Below are positions 34,423-43,261 of a stretch of 64,000 nt of DNA, in pieces; position 1 is the first letter of the stretch, and each line of letters starts with the position of its first letter. The DNA is from AC-32 sp963719275 (GTDB lineage Bacteria > Actinomycetota > Thermoleophilia > Gaiellales > Gaiellaceae): contig CAVRBT010000009.1 in NCBI GenBank assembly GCA_963719275.1, forward strand, positions 124,001 to 188,000, written 5' to 3'. The notes beneath the pieces were generated by a model that was not told where the DNA came from, searched no databases, and was given only the letters and a program-made list of their open reading frames with translations. Position numbers and translations under genes: made by a program.

Positions 34423-37326
34423 ATGGCTGAGACACCCACCGACGTGCTCGTCGCCGGCTATCAGGACATCGACGAGGCGACGAAGGACTTCGAGGCGCTC
34501 ATCGCGCTCGTCAAGGAAAAGCAGGTCTCGATCGAAAGCGTCATCCTGGTCTCGCACGCTCAGGACGGCAGCGTCGGGGTGCGGCAGACGGGCGACAACC
34601 GCGGTCGCAAGGGGATGGGCTGGGGCGGCGGGGTCGGGCTCGCGGTTGGCCTGTTCGCGCCGCCGCTGCTCGCGTCGGCCGCCGTCGGGGCGGTTGCCGG
34701 CGGGGCGATCGGCAAGTTCGTCGACCACCGGGTCGAGCAGGAGATCCACGACAAGATCGGCGAGAACCTGCCGCCGGGGTCGGCCGGGATCATCGCGGTC
34801 TTTGACGACGAGCAGCGGCTCGGTGTCGAGCAGGCGCTCGCAGGCGCGCTGCTCCGGTCGGTCGTCCAGGGCGACAAGAAGGGCATGGGCGCATTGAAGG
34901 AGTCGCTCGCCGAGGCGATGGGGAAGTTCAGCCCGGACCGCACGGTGCTGCCGATCCCGGACCCGAACTTCGGCGGGGCGATCGGGCAAACGCTCGATGC
35001 GTCGGTCGCCGACTGGACGATCAACATGACGCCGTCGCCCCCGGAGGGGGCGCCCAACGTGCTGCTCGTGCTTATCGACGACGCGGGCTTCGGCAATCCG
35101 TCGACATTCGGCGGACCCGTTGAGACGCCGGCGATGACGCGGGTCGCCGAGGAGGGCCTCAAGTACAACAGTTTTCACGTCACCGCCCTCTGCTCGCCCA
35201 CGCGTGGAGCGCTCCTGACGGGCCGCAACCACCACAGCGTCGGGTTCGGGTCGATCGGCGAGTTCCCTGGCCCGTTCCCCGGCTACTGCGCGAGCGTGCC
35301 GAAGGACTGCGCTCCGTTCGTCCGGGCGCTTCAGGGAAACGGCTACTCGACCGCCGGGTTCGGCAAGTGGCATCTGACCCCGGATCACGTTCAGGGAGCG
35401 GCCGGCCCGTTCGACCGCTGGCCGAACGCCTGGGGGTTCGATCGCTTCTGGGGCATCCTCGGCGGCGAGGCGGGTCAGTATGACCCGGTTATCACGCAGG
35501 ACAACACGACCCTCGGCGTTCCGGAGGGCGAAGACCCCACGCAGTACTACTGGCCGGACGGCCTCACCGATCAGGCGGTGCGCTGGTTGCACCAGGTGCG
35601 CGCCCAGGACCAGGAAAAGCCGTGGTTCATCTACTACTCGACGGGCTGCTCGCACGCGCCCCACCAGGTCGCGCTCGAGTGGAGCGAGAAGTACCGCGGC
35701 AAGTTCGACCAGGGGTGGGATGTGCTCCGCGAGGAGACGTTCGAGCGGCAGAAGGCGCTGGGCGTGATTCCTCCGGACACGGTGCTGACGCCGAGGCCGG
35801 ACGCGCTTCCCGCCTGGGACTCGCTCTCGGACAGCGAGCAGAAGCTGTACGCGCGCCAGATGGAGGTGTACGCCGGCTTCCAGGAGAACGCCGACTGGAA
35901 CATCGGCCGCCTGCTCGACGCGGTCGCGGAGATGGGCGAGCTCGACAACACACTCGTCATCTACATCTTCGGGGACAACGGCGCGAGCCTGGAGGGCACG
36001 ATCACCGGCTCCTTCAACGAGCTGACGATGCAGAACGGAATCGCTCTCACCGCCGAGCAGCAGCTCTCGCTGATCGATGACTACGGCGGGCTCGACGCCT
36101 GGGGCACCGACGCGTACGCGCCGCACTACGCGTCCGCCTGGGCGTGGGCCGGGAACACGCCCTTCCAGTGGGGCAAGCAGTGCGCCTCCCACCTCGGCGG
36201 CACGCGCAACGGCATGGTGATCTCCTGGCCGGAGCGGATCAAGGACGCCGGCGGGTTGCGCGCCCAGTTCACGCACTGCATCGACATCGGGCCGACGATC
36301 CTCGAAGCGGCCGGTATCCCCGAGCCCGAGGTCGTGGACGGGACCGCCCAGAAGCCGATGGAGGGGACGAGCTTCCTCTACAGCTTCGAGGACGCGCACG
36401 CGCCGGAGCGGCACACCGTGCAGTACTTCGAGATCGTCGGCAACCGGGCGATCTACCAGGACGGCTGGTGGGCGGCTTGCAAGCTCGACCGGATCCCGTG
36501 GGACATCTCGCCGCTGACGATGGCGAGGTTCGCGCCCGGAGCCTACGACCCGGAGCAGGACACCTGGGAGCTGTACTACCTCCCCGACGACTACAGCCAG
36601 GCGAACGACCTCGCCGCCGAGAACCCGGAGAAGCTCGCCGAGCTGAAGACGCTCTTCTTGGGAGAGGCCGAGAAGCACAACGTCTTGCCGCTGCTGGCGG
36701 CGTTCTCCGTCTTCTTCGGGATCCTGCCGCCGATGCCGACGACCACGACCCAGACGTTCTACGGCGACGTCGAGAACATCGCCTCCGGGATGATCCCGCG
36801 CATCTACGGCCGCTCCTACGCCATCGAGGCGGAGCTCTCGGTCCCCGCGGACGGTGCCGAGGGCGTGATCGTCGCCGAGGCGGACGAGATGGGCGGCTTC
36901 TCGCTCTGGGTCGACGAGAACGGCCTGCTGCACCACAGCTACTCGATGATGGGGGTCGAGCGGTACGAGCAGGTCTCGACCGAGCCAATACCGACCGGGG
37001 AGGTCATGGTCCGCATGCTGTTCGACTCCGACCGGCAGGAACGGTCGGCCGGCGGCACCGTCTCGCTGTACGCGAACGACGAGAAGATCGGCGAGGGGCG
37101 GATCGAGAGGACGGTCGCCGTCCGCTTCTCCGCCTACGCCGGCCTGGACGTCGGCCGCGACAACGGCCTGCCCGTCGACCGCGCCTACGCGGCCAAATCG
37201 CCGTATCCCTTCACCGGAACGGTGAAGAAGGTCGTCTTCGACCTCAAGCCGGGCAGCCACGAGGACGAGAAGGCGCTGCACGAGGCCGGCGCGCACGTCG
37301 CCGCCGCCCACGGGATCAGCGCTTGA
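34423..37326 (+). CDS. Arylsulfatase with N-terminal DUF1269-like domain
   Basis: A 967-residue protein; typical actinobacterial arylsulfatases are about 780. The N-terminal 190 residues (VLVAGYQDIDEATKDFEALI, a Gly-rich hydrophobic hairpin with GGGVGLAVGLFAPPLLASAA, then IGENLPPGSAGIIAVFDD) match DUF1269-type stress proteins. The sulfatase follows: PNVLLVLIDDAGFGNPSTFG, and the activation motif CSPTRGALLTGR with Cys257, which must be converted to formylglycine. Further signatures are GKWHL and FGDNGAS. No formylglycine-generating enzyme lies in the window. ATG 34423 has AAGGGGAG upstream; a GTG three bases earlier is possible. About 300 bases before it contain no gene. Confidence 0.9.
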   Translation: MAETPTDVLVAGYQDIDEATKDFEALIALVKEKQVSIESVILVSHAQDGSVGVRQTGDNRGRKGMGWGGGVGLAVGLFAPPLLASAAVGAVAGGAIGKFVDHRVEQEIHDKIGENLPPGSAGIIAVFDDEQRLGVEQALAGALLRSVVQGDKKGMGALKESLAEAMGKFSPDRTVLPIPDPNFGGAIGQTLDASVADWTINMTPSPPEGAPNVLLVLIDDAGFGNPSTFGGPVETPAMTRVAEEGLKYNSFHVTALCSPTRGALLTGRNHHSVGFGSIGEFPGPFPGYCASVPKDCAPFVRALQGNGYSTAGFGKWHLTPDHVQGAAGPFDRWPNAWGFDRFWGILGGEAGQYDPVITQDNTTLGVPEGEDPTQYYWPDGLTDQAVRWLHQVRAQDQEKPWFIYYSTGCSHAPHQVALEWSEKYRGKFDQGWDVLREETFERQKALGVIPPDTVLTPRPDALPAWDSLSDSEQKLYARQMEVYAGFQENADWNIGRLLDAVAEMGELDNTLVIYIFGDNGASLEGTITGSFNELTMQNGIALTAEQQLSLIDDYGGLDAWGTDAYAPHYASAWAWAGNTPFQWGKQCASHLGGTRNGMVISWPERIKDAGGLRAQFTHCIDIGPTILEAAGIPEPEVVDGTAQKPMEGTSFLYSFEDAHAPERHTVQYFEIVGNRAIYQDGWWAACKLDRIPWDISPLTMARFAPGAYDPEQDTWELYYLPDDYSQANDLAAENPEKLAELKTLFLGEAEKHNVLPLLAAFSVFFGILPPMPTTTTQTFYGDVENIASGMIPRIYGRSYAIEAELSVPADGAEGVIVAEADEMGGFSLWVDENGLLHHSYSMMGVERYEQVSTEPIPTGEVMVRMLFDSDRQERSAGGTVSLYANDEKIGEGRIERTVAVRFSAYAGLDVGRDNGLPVDRAYAAKSPYPFTGTVKKVVFDLKPGSHEDEKALHEAGAHVAAAHGISA

Positions 37327-37489
37327 TGACGCCGGAAGAGCGCCTCACGGTTGTGATGACGCGGCAGTAGCTCTACCGGCCTGGCGCCGCCGAAGGGAGC
37401 GACATGGAGGCGCGTGGCGACTCGAGCGGCGTCGCGGGGATGGTGATCAGCCCCGAGTCGGACGGTCGAGATCGAAGGTCACCCAGGCG

Positions 37490-37640
37490 TCGCGGTGCTT
37501 GCAGAACCGCCTGCAGAAGTGGCGACGGCGTGGTTCGCTTGATAGGCCACCTCGAATGAGCTATCGCGTTCCGCCGTACTCCGCCGAAACGCAGGGCTCC
37601 GAGCCAGACTGGCCCATGGCCGGTGCATTTAAGACTGCGC
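37490..37640. repeat. Decayed copy (E) of the cassette-end module
   Basis: In the 331-base gap after the sulfatase, 37547-37587 reads CCTCGA, about ten variable bases, then CGTTCCGCCGTACTCCGCC and GAAACGCAG, closely matching the modules at 46804, 53126 and 57197. The second half has decayed, although GTGCATTTAAG (about 37623) is still recognisable. A GCTTGCAGAACCGCCTGCAG-type direct repeat sits just upstream (about 37497-37516). No tRNA core remains. The rest of this gap holds nothing else. Confidence 0.55.
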
Positions 37641-37657
37641 TGCTCGACGCCGTTCAC

Positions 37658-38308
37658 CTACCGCTCCGGCCGCCAGCCGCTGACCCGCTTGAACCGCTCG
37701 TTCGAGACATGCTCGCGGTCGCGGCAGACGTTGTAGATGCCGCTCGGAAGGGCGAGCGCCGCGTGGAGGGCGCGCCCTGCGTCGGCAAGATGCAGGGTAG
37801 AGCCGAAGCGTGAGTTCGGTAGCTCGTTGCCCGTCCCGGGACCGTCGAGGAGGCCGAGACGCAAAACGACGCCGCGCCGGCCCGCTGCCGCGAAGCGAGC
37901 CGTCTGCTCCTCGGCCGCGAGCGCCGAGCGCAGATACTCGGGCACGTGACCAAGCGGCGTCTCCTCGTCGACTAATCCCTTCGCCGGATAGAGGAAAGTG
38001 ATGCTCGGCTGAACGTACACTTCCGTCTTCGCGGTGAGCGCCGCGTCGACGAGGAGTCGGGACGCCTCCGCGCGCAGACGGTCGTTCTCTCGCCAGGCTT
38101 CTCGCTCGCTCGCCCGCTCGCGTGGCGGAATCCGGGTCGCGAGGTGCAGGATGCCCGCAGCGTCGTCCACCGCTCGCGTGACCGCAACCGGGTCAAACAA
38201 GTCAAGCTGCGCCGGCGCCGGAGCGTCGATCTCGTGACCCTGTGCACGAAGGAGCGGAATCGTCGCTCGGCCGAGGACACCGTTTCCGCCGGTCACAAGG
38301 AGACGCAC
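37658..38308 (-). CDS. NAD-dependent epimerase/dehydratase-like SDR (short)
   Basis: A 216-residue extended-SDR protein, shorter than the usual 290-330. The nucleotide-binding motif TGGNGVLGRATIPLL starts it, with LDLFDPVAVTRAVDDAAGIL and the strand HLATRIPPRE after. The catalytic region reads SITFLYPAKG, in which Tyr and Lys are only three apart, consistent with YxxxK if the frame is YPAK plus one; this is uncertain. The sugar-binding C-terminal third is compressed, so activity may be altered. It sits beside cassette module E. Confidence 0.72.
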   Translation of the reverse strand: MRLLVTGGNGVLGRATIPLLRAQGHEIDAPAPAQLDLFDPVAVTRAVDDAAGILHLATRIPPRERASEREAWRENDRLRAEASRLLVDAALTAKTEVYVQPSITFLYPAKGLVDEETPLGHVPEYLRSALAAEEQTARFAAAGRRGVVLRLGLLDGPGTGNELPNSRFGSTLHLADAGRALHAALALPSGIYNVCRDREHVSNERFKRVSGWRPER

Positions 38309-38428
38309 GCTGCACCCCCACCGAGGTTCGAAATCGTTGACGTGCGCCGAAGCGGAGGGGTCGTCACCCGGGCGGCCGCGCAGCGCAATCCCGAGACGCG
38401 CTTGCGGTCGAGCTCGTGGAGGGCCACC

Positions 38429-39877
38429 TCAGTCCCCGACGCGGGCCTTGTCCACCAGTACTCGCCGCCTCAGCGCCTCTGCGAACGACGAGTCGCAGAC
38501 GACGTCGTCGAGCTCGATCTCCTCGGAATCAAGCAGCTGCAGCCGGAGGTGGTCGTGGCCGTCCGGCCCGTGGAGAACAAGGCCCGCGGCGAAGAAGCCG
38601 AGCTCGTTCAGCTCGGCCGTCGCCTCGTTCACATCGGCCACCGCCACCAAGTCGATGTCCGCGTAGACGACATCAACATGCCGCGAGAGCAGGTGGCGCA
38701 CAGCCCCCTTCAGGGCCGAGCTGGCTTCCCCGTCCCAGCGCTGGAGCCGCAGGAAGCCGAGGGAGCGCGGCTGGTCGACGTCGGCCGTCACCGCCTCGCC
38801 CGCAAACGGAGCTCGCTCGGTGCGAGGCTCGACCGAGAGGCCGACGTTGGCGTAGAGGCTCTCGAGCAGCTCGCGGTAGGGGGCCGGCAGCGCCGCTTGA
38901 CGCGGGCGTTCGTCAAGAGGCTTGTAGGAGCGGAGCGTGGCCGTTCGTCGTGTCGGCCCCTCGCCGCCGAAGCCCCGCATCGTCGTCCGCGCCGGGACCA
39001 TTCCGAGCTGGAGAGCCGTCTCGCGGTAGCCGTGCGAGGACTCGGCGCGCTGACTGAAGGGATGGATGGTGACGGCATCGCCGAAGACCGAGGCAAGACC
39101 GCGCTCGGTTGCGGTGTCGAGCGTGTGCTCGAACAACCGGCCGAAGACACCGAGGCCTCGATAGGCGGAGTGGACGACCGCGGCACCTGTCTCGGCGGAG
39201 GGGACACCGGCGAGCGGCATCAGCGCGTGATGCCCGATTACTCGCCCCTCGTGGACGGCGATCGTCGACAGTAACTCGCCGGAGGCGAGCGCCGCCATCA
39301 AGTACCGCGGCCGGTAGAAGTCGGCGTGCACATAGCTCAGGTGATAGTTCTCGTAGAGGAGCTGGGCGATCGCCTCGCCGTCCCGGGGCGTAGCGGTCCT
39401 CACCTCGATTGCGTCGGAAGCTTCTACCCCCGCCTGTGCGCGCCTGGGCGCGGCCTCGATGTGGTGCCGCCTCGCCCATCCTTCGTCACTTGAGCGGACG
39501 CTCACTTCTGCCGTCAGCCGTTTCCCGCCCGAACCGAGGTTGATCAGCAGTACGTTGCGGCCGTCCGCAGCGAGAGCGGCCAGCGACTTGGGCAGCGGCC
39601 CGAAGTCTCCGCCAGCGCTCGTCAGCGGCAGGCCCCAGTCCTGCACGACGACCTGGACCGATCCGCCACCCGACTCGAGCGTAACCTCAATCTCGCCGAG
39701 GTCGTCGTCCGGGTACGCATTGTCAAGCGTGAAGCTGACGAGTTGCTCGACGACCGCGCCGAGCCGCCGCTCGTCCTCTGCGGAGATTCCGCAAGCGGCG
39801 GCAAAGGCAGGGAGGAGTGCCAGTACCAGAGACGGCGCGCTCGCGTCGCTGAGGACGGTGACCTTTACCCTCGACAC
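38429..39877 (-). CDS. Histidine-kinase-like ATPase domain fused to GNAT acetyltransferase
   Basis: A 482-residue two-domain protein. Residues about 1-135 resemble the RsbW/HATPase_c type used by anti-sigma kinases (LGAVVEQLVSFTLDNAYPDD, VVVQDWGLPL, VLLINLGSGGKRL). Residues about 155-300 form a GNAT acetyltransferase (IEVRTATPRDGEAIAQLLYE, VVHSAYRGLGVFGRLFEHTL with the acetyl-CoA loop). A long C-terminal part lacks a clear name. The combination suggests protein acetylation tied to a phospho-switch. The target is unknown and no sigma gene adjoins it. Confidence 0.72.
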   Translation of the reverse strand: MSRVKVTVLSDASAPSLVLALLPAFAAACGISAEDERRLGAVVEQLVSFTLDNAYPDDDLGEIEVTLESGGGSVQVVVQDWGLPLTSAGGDFGPLPKSLAALAADGRNVLLINLGSGGKRLTAEVSVRSSDEGWARRHHIEAAPRRAQAGVEASDAIEVRTATPRDGEAIAQLLYENYHLSYVHADFYRPRYLMAALASGELLSTIAVHEGRVIGHHALMPLAGVPSAETGAAVVHSAYRGLGVFGRLFEHTLDTATERGLASVFGDAVTIHPFSQRAESSHGYRETALQLGMVPARTTMRGFGGEGPTRRTATLRSYKPLDERPRQAALPAPYRELLESLYANVGLSVEPRTERAPFAGEAVTADVDQPRSLGFLRLQRWDGEASSALKGAVRHLLSRHVDVVYADIDLVAVADVNEATAELNELGFFAAGLVLHGPDGHDHLRLQLLDSEEIELDDVVCDSSFAEALRRRVLVDKARVGD

Positions 39878-39907
39878 GGCAAGGCGATGTTAGAGGCCGA
39901 GTTCGGG

Positions 39908-39936
39908 CTACGTGCTTTCAGAACGCTTGCAGTCGA
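39908..39936. repeat. Isolated remnant of the cassette-end direct repeat
   Basis: The sequence GTGCTTTCAGAACGCTTGCAG (39912-39932) plus flanking bases matches the GCTTGCAGAACGCTTGCAG direct-repeat pair that closes the modules at 46921 and 53243. Nothing else of the module is readable here. The surrounding 200 bases (39878-40085) contain no supported gene. Confidence 0.35.
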
Positions 39937-40085
39937 GAGACTCTCCAGCCCGGGGATCCAGACGTGCGCGTCATCGATCACTTCACGCTTCTCGTCCGTG
40001 GCTGGCTGATCATCACGACCCTGAACCCTGAGGCCGCCGTTGGCGGAAGACGGCATGGTCCTGCGTCACCTAGGGTCCCGGGATC

Positions 40086-40238
40086 ATGCTGGGCAAGCTG
40101 ACAGCCGACCACGCGAGCGGCCTCGTCAGGACGCGCGCCAGGGAACAGCCCGACCGCTTCAAGATCGTGCGCGAGGGAATCGCCGCCACCGCGCGCGAGC
40201 CGCGCGATGCGCCGGGGCACGCTGTTCTAGGAACGTGA
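40086..40238 (+). CDS. Possible 50-residue protein coupled to the SMP-30 gene
   Basis: ATG 40086 opens a 50-codon frame (MLGKLTADHASGLVRTRARE at the N-terminus), Arg/Ala-rich and helical-looking. Its TGA overlaps the GTG start of the SMP-30 gene as GTGA, the coupling geometry used elsewhere in this window (43258, 52400). There is no strong ribosome site and no known family. It may only be a translated leader. Confidence 0.3.
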   Translation: MLGKLTADHASGLVRTRAREQPDRFKIVREGIAATAREPRDAPGHAVLGT

Positions 40239-41131
40239 ACCGCACGCGAATCACTGCGAGCGACTGCGATTGCGTCCAGCGGATCGCGGCCACCTGCGGC
40301 GAGTCGCCGATGTGGTCCGTACGCGAGCAGGCGCTCTACTGGACCGACAACTTAGAGGGGCGAATCCACCGCCTGGAGCCAGAGAGCGGGAGCGACCAGA
40401 GCTTCCTGCTCGGCCAGAACGTGATGGCCATCGGCCTGCGGGAACGTGGTGGGCTCGTGCTCGCGCTCGCCAAGCAGCTCGCCTTCTACGAACCTGGAGG
40501 CGAGCTCGAGCTGCTCATGGGAGTCGAGTCCGACCAACCGCGCAACCGCTTCAACGACGGCAAGGTCGACCGCCGCGGTCGCTACTGGGCCGGCACGATG
40601 AACGACGTCGACTGGGACACGCCTTCCGGCTCGCTCTACCGCCTCGACGCAAGCCTTGAGCTAAGCCACCTACGAGGTGCGGTGTCCTGCGCCAACGGGC
40701 TGGGCTGGAGCCCAGACGACCGGATCTTCTACTTCGGCGAGAGCTTCCGCTACGCGGTCTTCGCCTACAACTTCGACCCCGACGCCGGCGCCCTCTCGGC
40801 CCGGCGAGTGTTCGCGACCGTCGACCGGAGGAGCGGGGCGTTCCCGGACGGACTAACGGTGGACGCCGAGGGCGGGGTTTGGAGCGTACAAAACGGCGCC
40901 GGCCGAGTGGTGCGCTACGCCCCCGACGGCGGGATCACACACGAGGTCGAGGTGCCGCTTCCCCAGCCGACGAGCTGCATCTTCGGCGGACGGGACCTGG
41001 ACCTCCTCTACATCACTACCTCGCGGCAGAAAATGACCCCCGAGCAGCTCGCGCGCTACCCGCTGTCGGGCAGCGTGTTTGCCGTGCGACCTGGCCTGAG
41101 CGGTGTGCCCGAGCCGCTCTTCGCAGGGTAG
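40235..41131 (+). CDS. SMP-30/gluconolactonase-family protein
   Basis: A 298-residue six-bladed propeller hydrolase. Start GTG 40235. Metal ligands of the family are visible: Glu in CGESPMWS, Asn and Asp in RFNDGKVDRRGRYWAGTM, Asn in SCANGLGWSPDD and Asp in FPDGLTVDAEGGVW. Members hydrolyse sugar lactones (gluconolactone, xylonolactone, arabinonolactone); the exact lactone is not determined. The stop at 41131 abuts the decayed cassette module D. Confidence 0.9.
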   Translation: MNRTRITASDCDCVQRIAATCGESPMWSVREQALYWTDNLEGRIHRLEPESGSDQSFLLGQNVMAIGLRERGGLVLALAKQLAFYEPGGELELLMGVESDQPRNRFNDGKVDRRGRYWAGTMNDVDWDTPSGSLYRLDASLELSHLRGAVSCANGLGWSPDDRIFYFGESFRYAVFAYNFDPDAGALSARRVFATVDRRSGAFPDGLTVDAEGGVWSVQNGAGRVVRYAPDGGITHEVEVPLPQPTSCIFGGRDLDLLYITTSRQKMTPEQLARYPLSGSVFAVRPGLSGVPEPLFAG

Positions 41132-41136
41132 AGAGG

Positions 41137-41250
41137 CAGCCGCCGTATTCGCTGAAATACAGGAGCCGGTTTTCAGCCGCGGCTGCGTATTTAGCCGGAA
41201 CGCGGTGACATCGCCGCGGAAACCGGATGCTTGCAGATCACTCGCAGCCA
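41137..41250. repeat. Cassette-end module, copy D (no tRNA core)
   Basis: Starting six bases after the SMP-30 stop, GCCGCCGTATTC, GGAGCCGGTTTTCAGCCGC, TATTTAGCCGGAACGCGGTGA, CATCGCCGCGGAA and GCTTGCAGATCACTCGCAG align in order with the modules at 46.8 and 53.1 kb. The tRNA 3' half and the outer CCTCGA..CGTTCC part are missing. I infer an older cassette boundary that lost its core. Confidence 0.65.
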
Positions 41251-41281
41251 GGCTGATTACGCCGCTCGTGTGTCAAACGGT

Positions 41282-42298
41282 TCAGCCAGGTAGTGCCGGA
41301 GGGTCGGGCCCGGATCGTCGATGATGGTTGCGGCCAGTTGGGAGCCCGTGTCGAACATGACGGCGATCGCCCGCGGTCGGCTGCTTGCCCGGGTCTCGCG
41401 CGTTGGTGAGCTTCTGAGGGCGAATCGGGCGCCAGGGAGCCGCCGCTTCGACCACTGCAACGTCGACTCCGGCGGTCGGGGTGAGCAGCCGTCCACCGAA
41501 CACCACGCTGCAGAGCGCGAACCAGGCCCAGCCGAGCGAGAGGCCGCCGATCACGTCCGAGAGCCAGTGAAGGTCCAGCAGGACGCGGCTCGCTGCGACG
41601 GCGACTGCGACCGCGACCGACGCCGAGACCACGATCTGCCGCGCCCGCAGTGGAAGGTGGCGCCCGACAATCAAAGCGGCGGCGGCGTAGAACGCGGCCG
41701 ACGTCGAGGAGTGTCCGCTTGGGAACGACGGGCCGAGTGTTGCCGCCGCCGGGTCGAGCGTCGGCCGAACGCGGCCGACGAGATCCTTGACTCCGAGCAT
41801 GATCGCCTCCATGCCGACGAGCACCGTGAGCAGGAAGAGAAACGACCAGCGGTCTCGCCACCGGATGACCTCGAGTGCGACGAGCGCAAGCGCCAGCACG
41901 ACCACGATCTCGAGGCTTCCCAAGTCGGTGAGCGCGTGCAGCCCTTTGGTGGACGTCGTGCTGCGGTGGTCGTATCCCCATGCGGCGACAACGTTGTCGA
42001 AGCGTTGGATGAAGGCAACCCGACGAACCAGGAAGGCCAGAACGCCGAGGGCCAAGCCGCCGAGAAGCGTGATCGACAACGCGAGTGTGAGCAGGAAACC
42101 GGTCGCGACCGTCCGGTCGAGGCGCTGGACGACCAGCAGTCGCATGCGGGCGTGAGGCCTCACCGCCTCCCCGGCCGCGCGCGCGACTTCCACGGCAGGC
42201 TTCGCCGGCGTGGCACTCGAGTGCACGTACCACCGCGCCACGAGGTAGGTGAGCACTCCGGCCGCGAGCGCTGCTGTCAGATCAGCGAAGAGAGGCAA
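41282..42298 (-). CDS. PAP2-family membrane phosphatase (1)
   Basis: A 338-residue integral membrane protein. The lipid-phosphatase motifs are complete: KDLVGRVRP, PSGHSSTSA and SRVLLDLHWLSDVIGG. Five to six hydrophobic helices surround them. It should remove phosphate from phosphatidate, undecaprenyl pyrophosphate or a similar lipid on the outer face. The C-terminal 40 residues (after the last helix) are basic and low in complexity and may be non-native sequence gained near the adjacent cassette boundary. It is divergent from a second PAP2 gene. Confidence 0.88.
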   Translation of the reverse strand: MPLFADLTAALAAGVLTYLVARWYVHSSATPAKPAVEVARAAGEAVRPHARMRLLVVQRLDRTVATGFLLTLALSITLLGGLALGVLAFLVRRVAFIQRFDNVVAAWGYDHRSTTSTKGLHALTDLGSLEIVVVLALALVALEVIRWRDRWSFLFLLTVLVGMEAIMLGVKDLVGRVRPTLDPAAATLGPSFPSGHSSTSAAFYAAAALIVGRHLPLRARQIVVSASVAVAVAVAASRVLLDLHWLSDVIGGLSLGWAWFALCSVVFGGRLLTPTAGVDVAVVEAAAPWRPIRPQKLTNARDPGKQPTAGDRRHVRHGLPTGRNHHRRSGPDPPALPG

Positions 42299-42442
42299 TC
42301 GAGTAGGTCGAGAAGAGTGCCGGTGGGATCGCCACGCTGCGCCGATGTTTCCAATTCGGACAAGCGAGAAACCATGCCTCTCGAGGCTCCGCGTTCTGGT
42401 CAGAAAAGCTCCGCGTCCTGGTCAAGAAACGCGACCACTCAA

Positions 42443-43261
42443 ATGTCTACCCAAACCGTCACAACCAAGGACTATTCCGCTGCCCGCGAACCCGCGGACG
42501 ACGAGCGGACTTCGCTGCTGTCGTTCCCCGTCCTGGACGCGAAGCCGCGCCGCGGGAGAAGCCTGGCGACGCTGCTCGGCGCCCGCCACCCGTTCTGGAC
42601 ATACGTCTGCGGCGTCCTCGTCTCGGTCGTCGTCATCGCGGCGCTGTCGATCCTCACTGGCCTGCTCATCACACACGTCGTGCTCCGGTCGCATTGGCTT
42701 GCCGGCGACGACGAGCGTCTCGTTCGGTTTCTCGCCCGTCATCGCTCCGGCAGCCTGACGGAGGCCTCGCTCGTCGGTTCGATCATGGCCGGCGGCGTCG
42801 TCCTCCCGATCATCGCGGGCATCGCTGCGGTGACCGCGGCGGTGGCCAAGCACTGGCGGTTGGCCGGGTTCCTCCTTGTCGCGCTTGCCGTCGAGTCGGG
42901 CTCCTACCGCGCGACGACGTTCGTGGTCCACCGTCACCGCCCCGAGGTCCACCGGCTCGAGAACTTGCCGGTGGACGCCAGCTATCCGTCGGGGCACACC
43001 GCGGCCTCGATCGCCGTGTACTGGGGGATCGCACTCTTGCTCACGTCACGAATCTCGAACGTCACCGCACGGATCTGCATCTGGGCCGTCGCGGCGCTCA
43101 TTCCGGTGTACGTGGCGTTCTCCCGGATGTATCGAGGCATGCATCACCCGCTGGACATCGGCGGCGGAGTGCTCATCGGCATCGCGGCGCTGTCGGCCAT
43201 GGTTCTCGTCAGCCGGGCCGCGCACGTCGTCTCGTTCCCGCACCGAAGCGCCCCGAAGTGA
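42443..43261 (+). CDS. PAP2-family membrane phosphatase (2)
   Basis: A 272-residue PAP2 protein starting MSTQTVTTKDYSAAREPADD at ATG 42443. Catalytic motifs are HRHRPEVHRLENLPVDASYP, SGHTAASIAVYWG and SRMYRGMHHPLDIGGG. Its stop overlaps the GTG of the following lipid-kinase-like gene, so phosphatase and kinase are translationally coupled. The 140 bases between the two divergent PAP2 genes should hold both promoters. Confidence 0.88.
   Translation: MSTQTVTTKDYSAAREPADDERTSLLSFPVLDAKPRRGRSLATLLGARHPFWTYVCGVLVSVVVIAALSILTGLLITHVVLRSHWLAGDDERLVRFLARHRSGSLTEASLVGSIMAGGVVLPIIAGIAAVTAAVAKHWRLAGFLLVALAVESGSYRATTFVVHRHRPEVHRLENLPVDASYPSGHTAASIAVYWGIALLLTSRISNVTARICIWAVAALIPVYVAFSRMYRGMHHPLDIGGGVLIGIAALSAMVLVSRAAHVVSFPHRSAPK

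Noticed and set aside
34348..37311. A 987-codon open frame antisense to the sulfatase fusion
   Set aside because: It mirrors the codon pattern of the real gene on the other strand, is extremely Arg/Val/Asp-rich and matches no family. Long antisense frames are usual in DNA of this composition.
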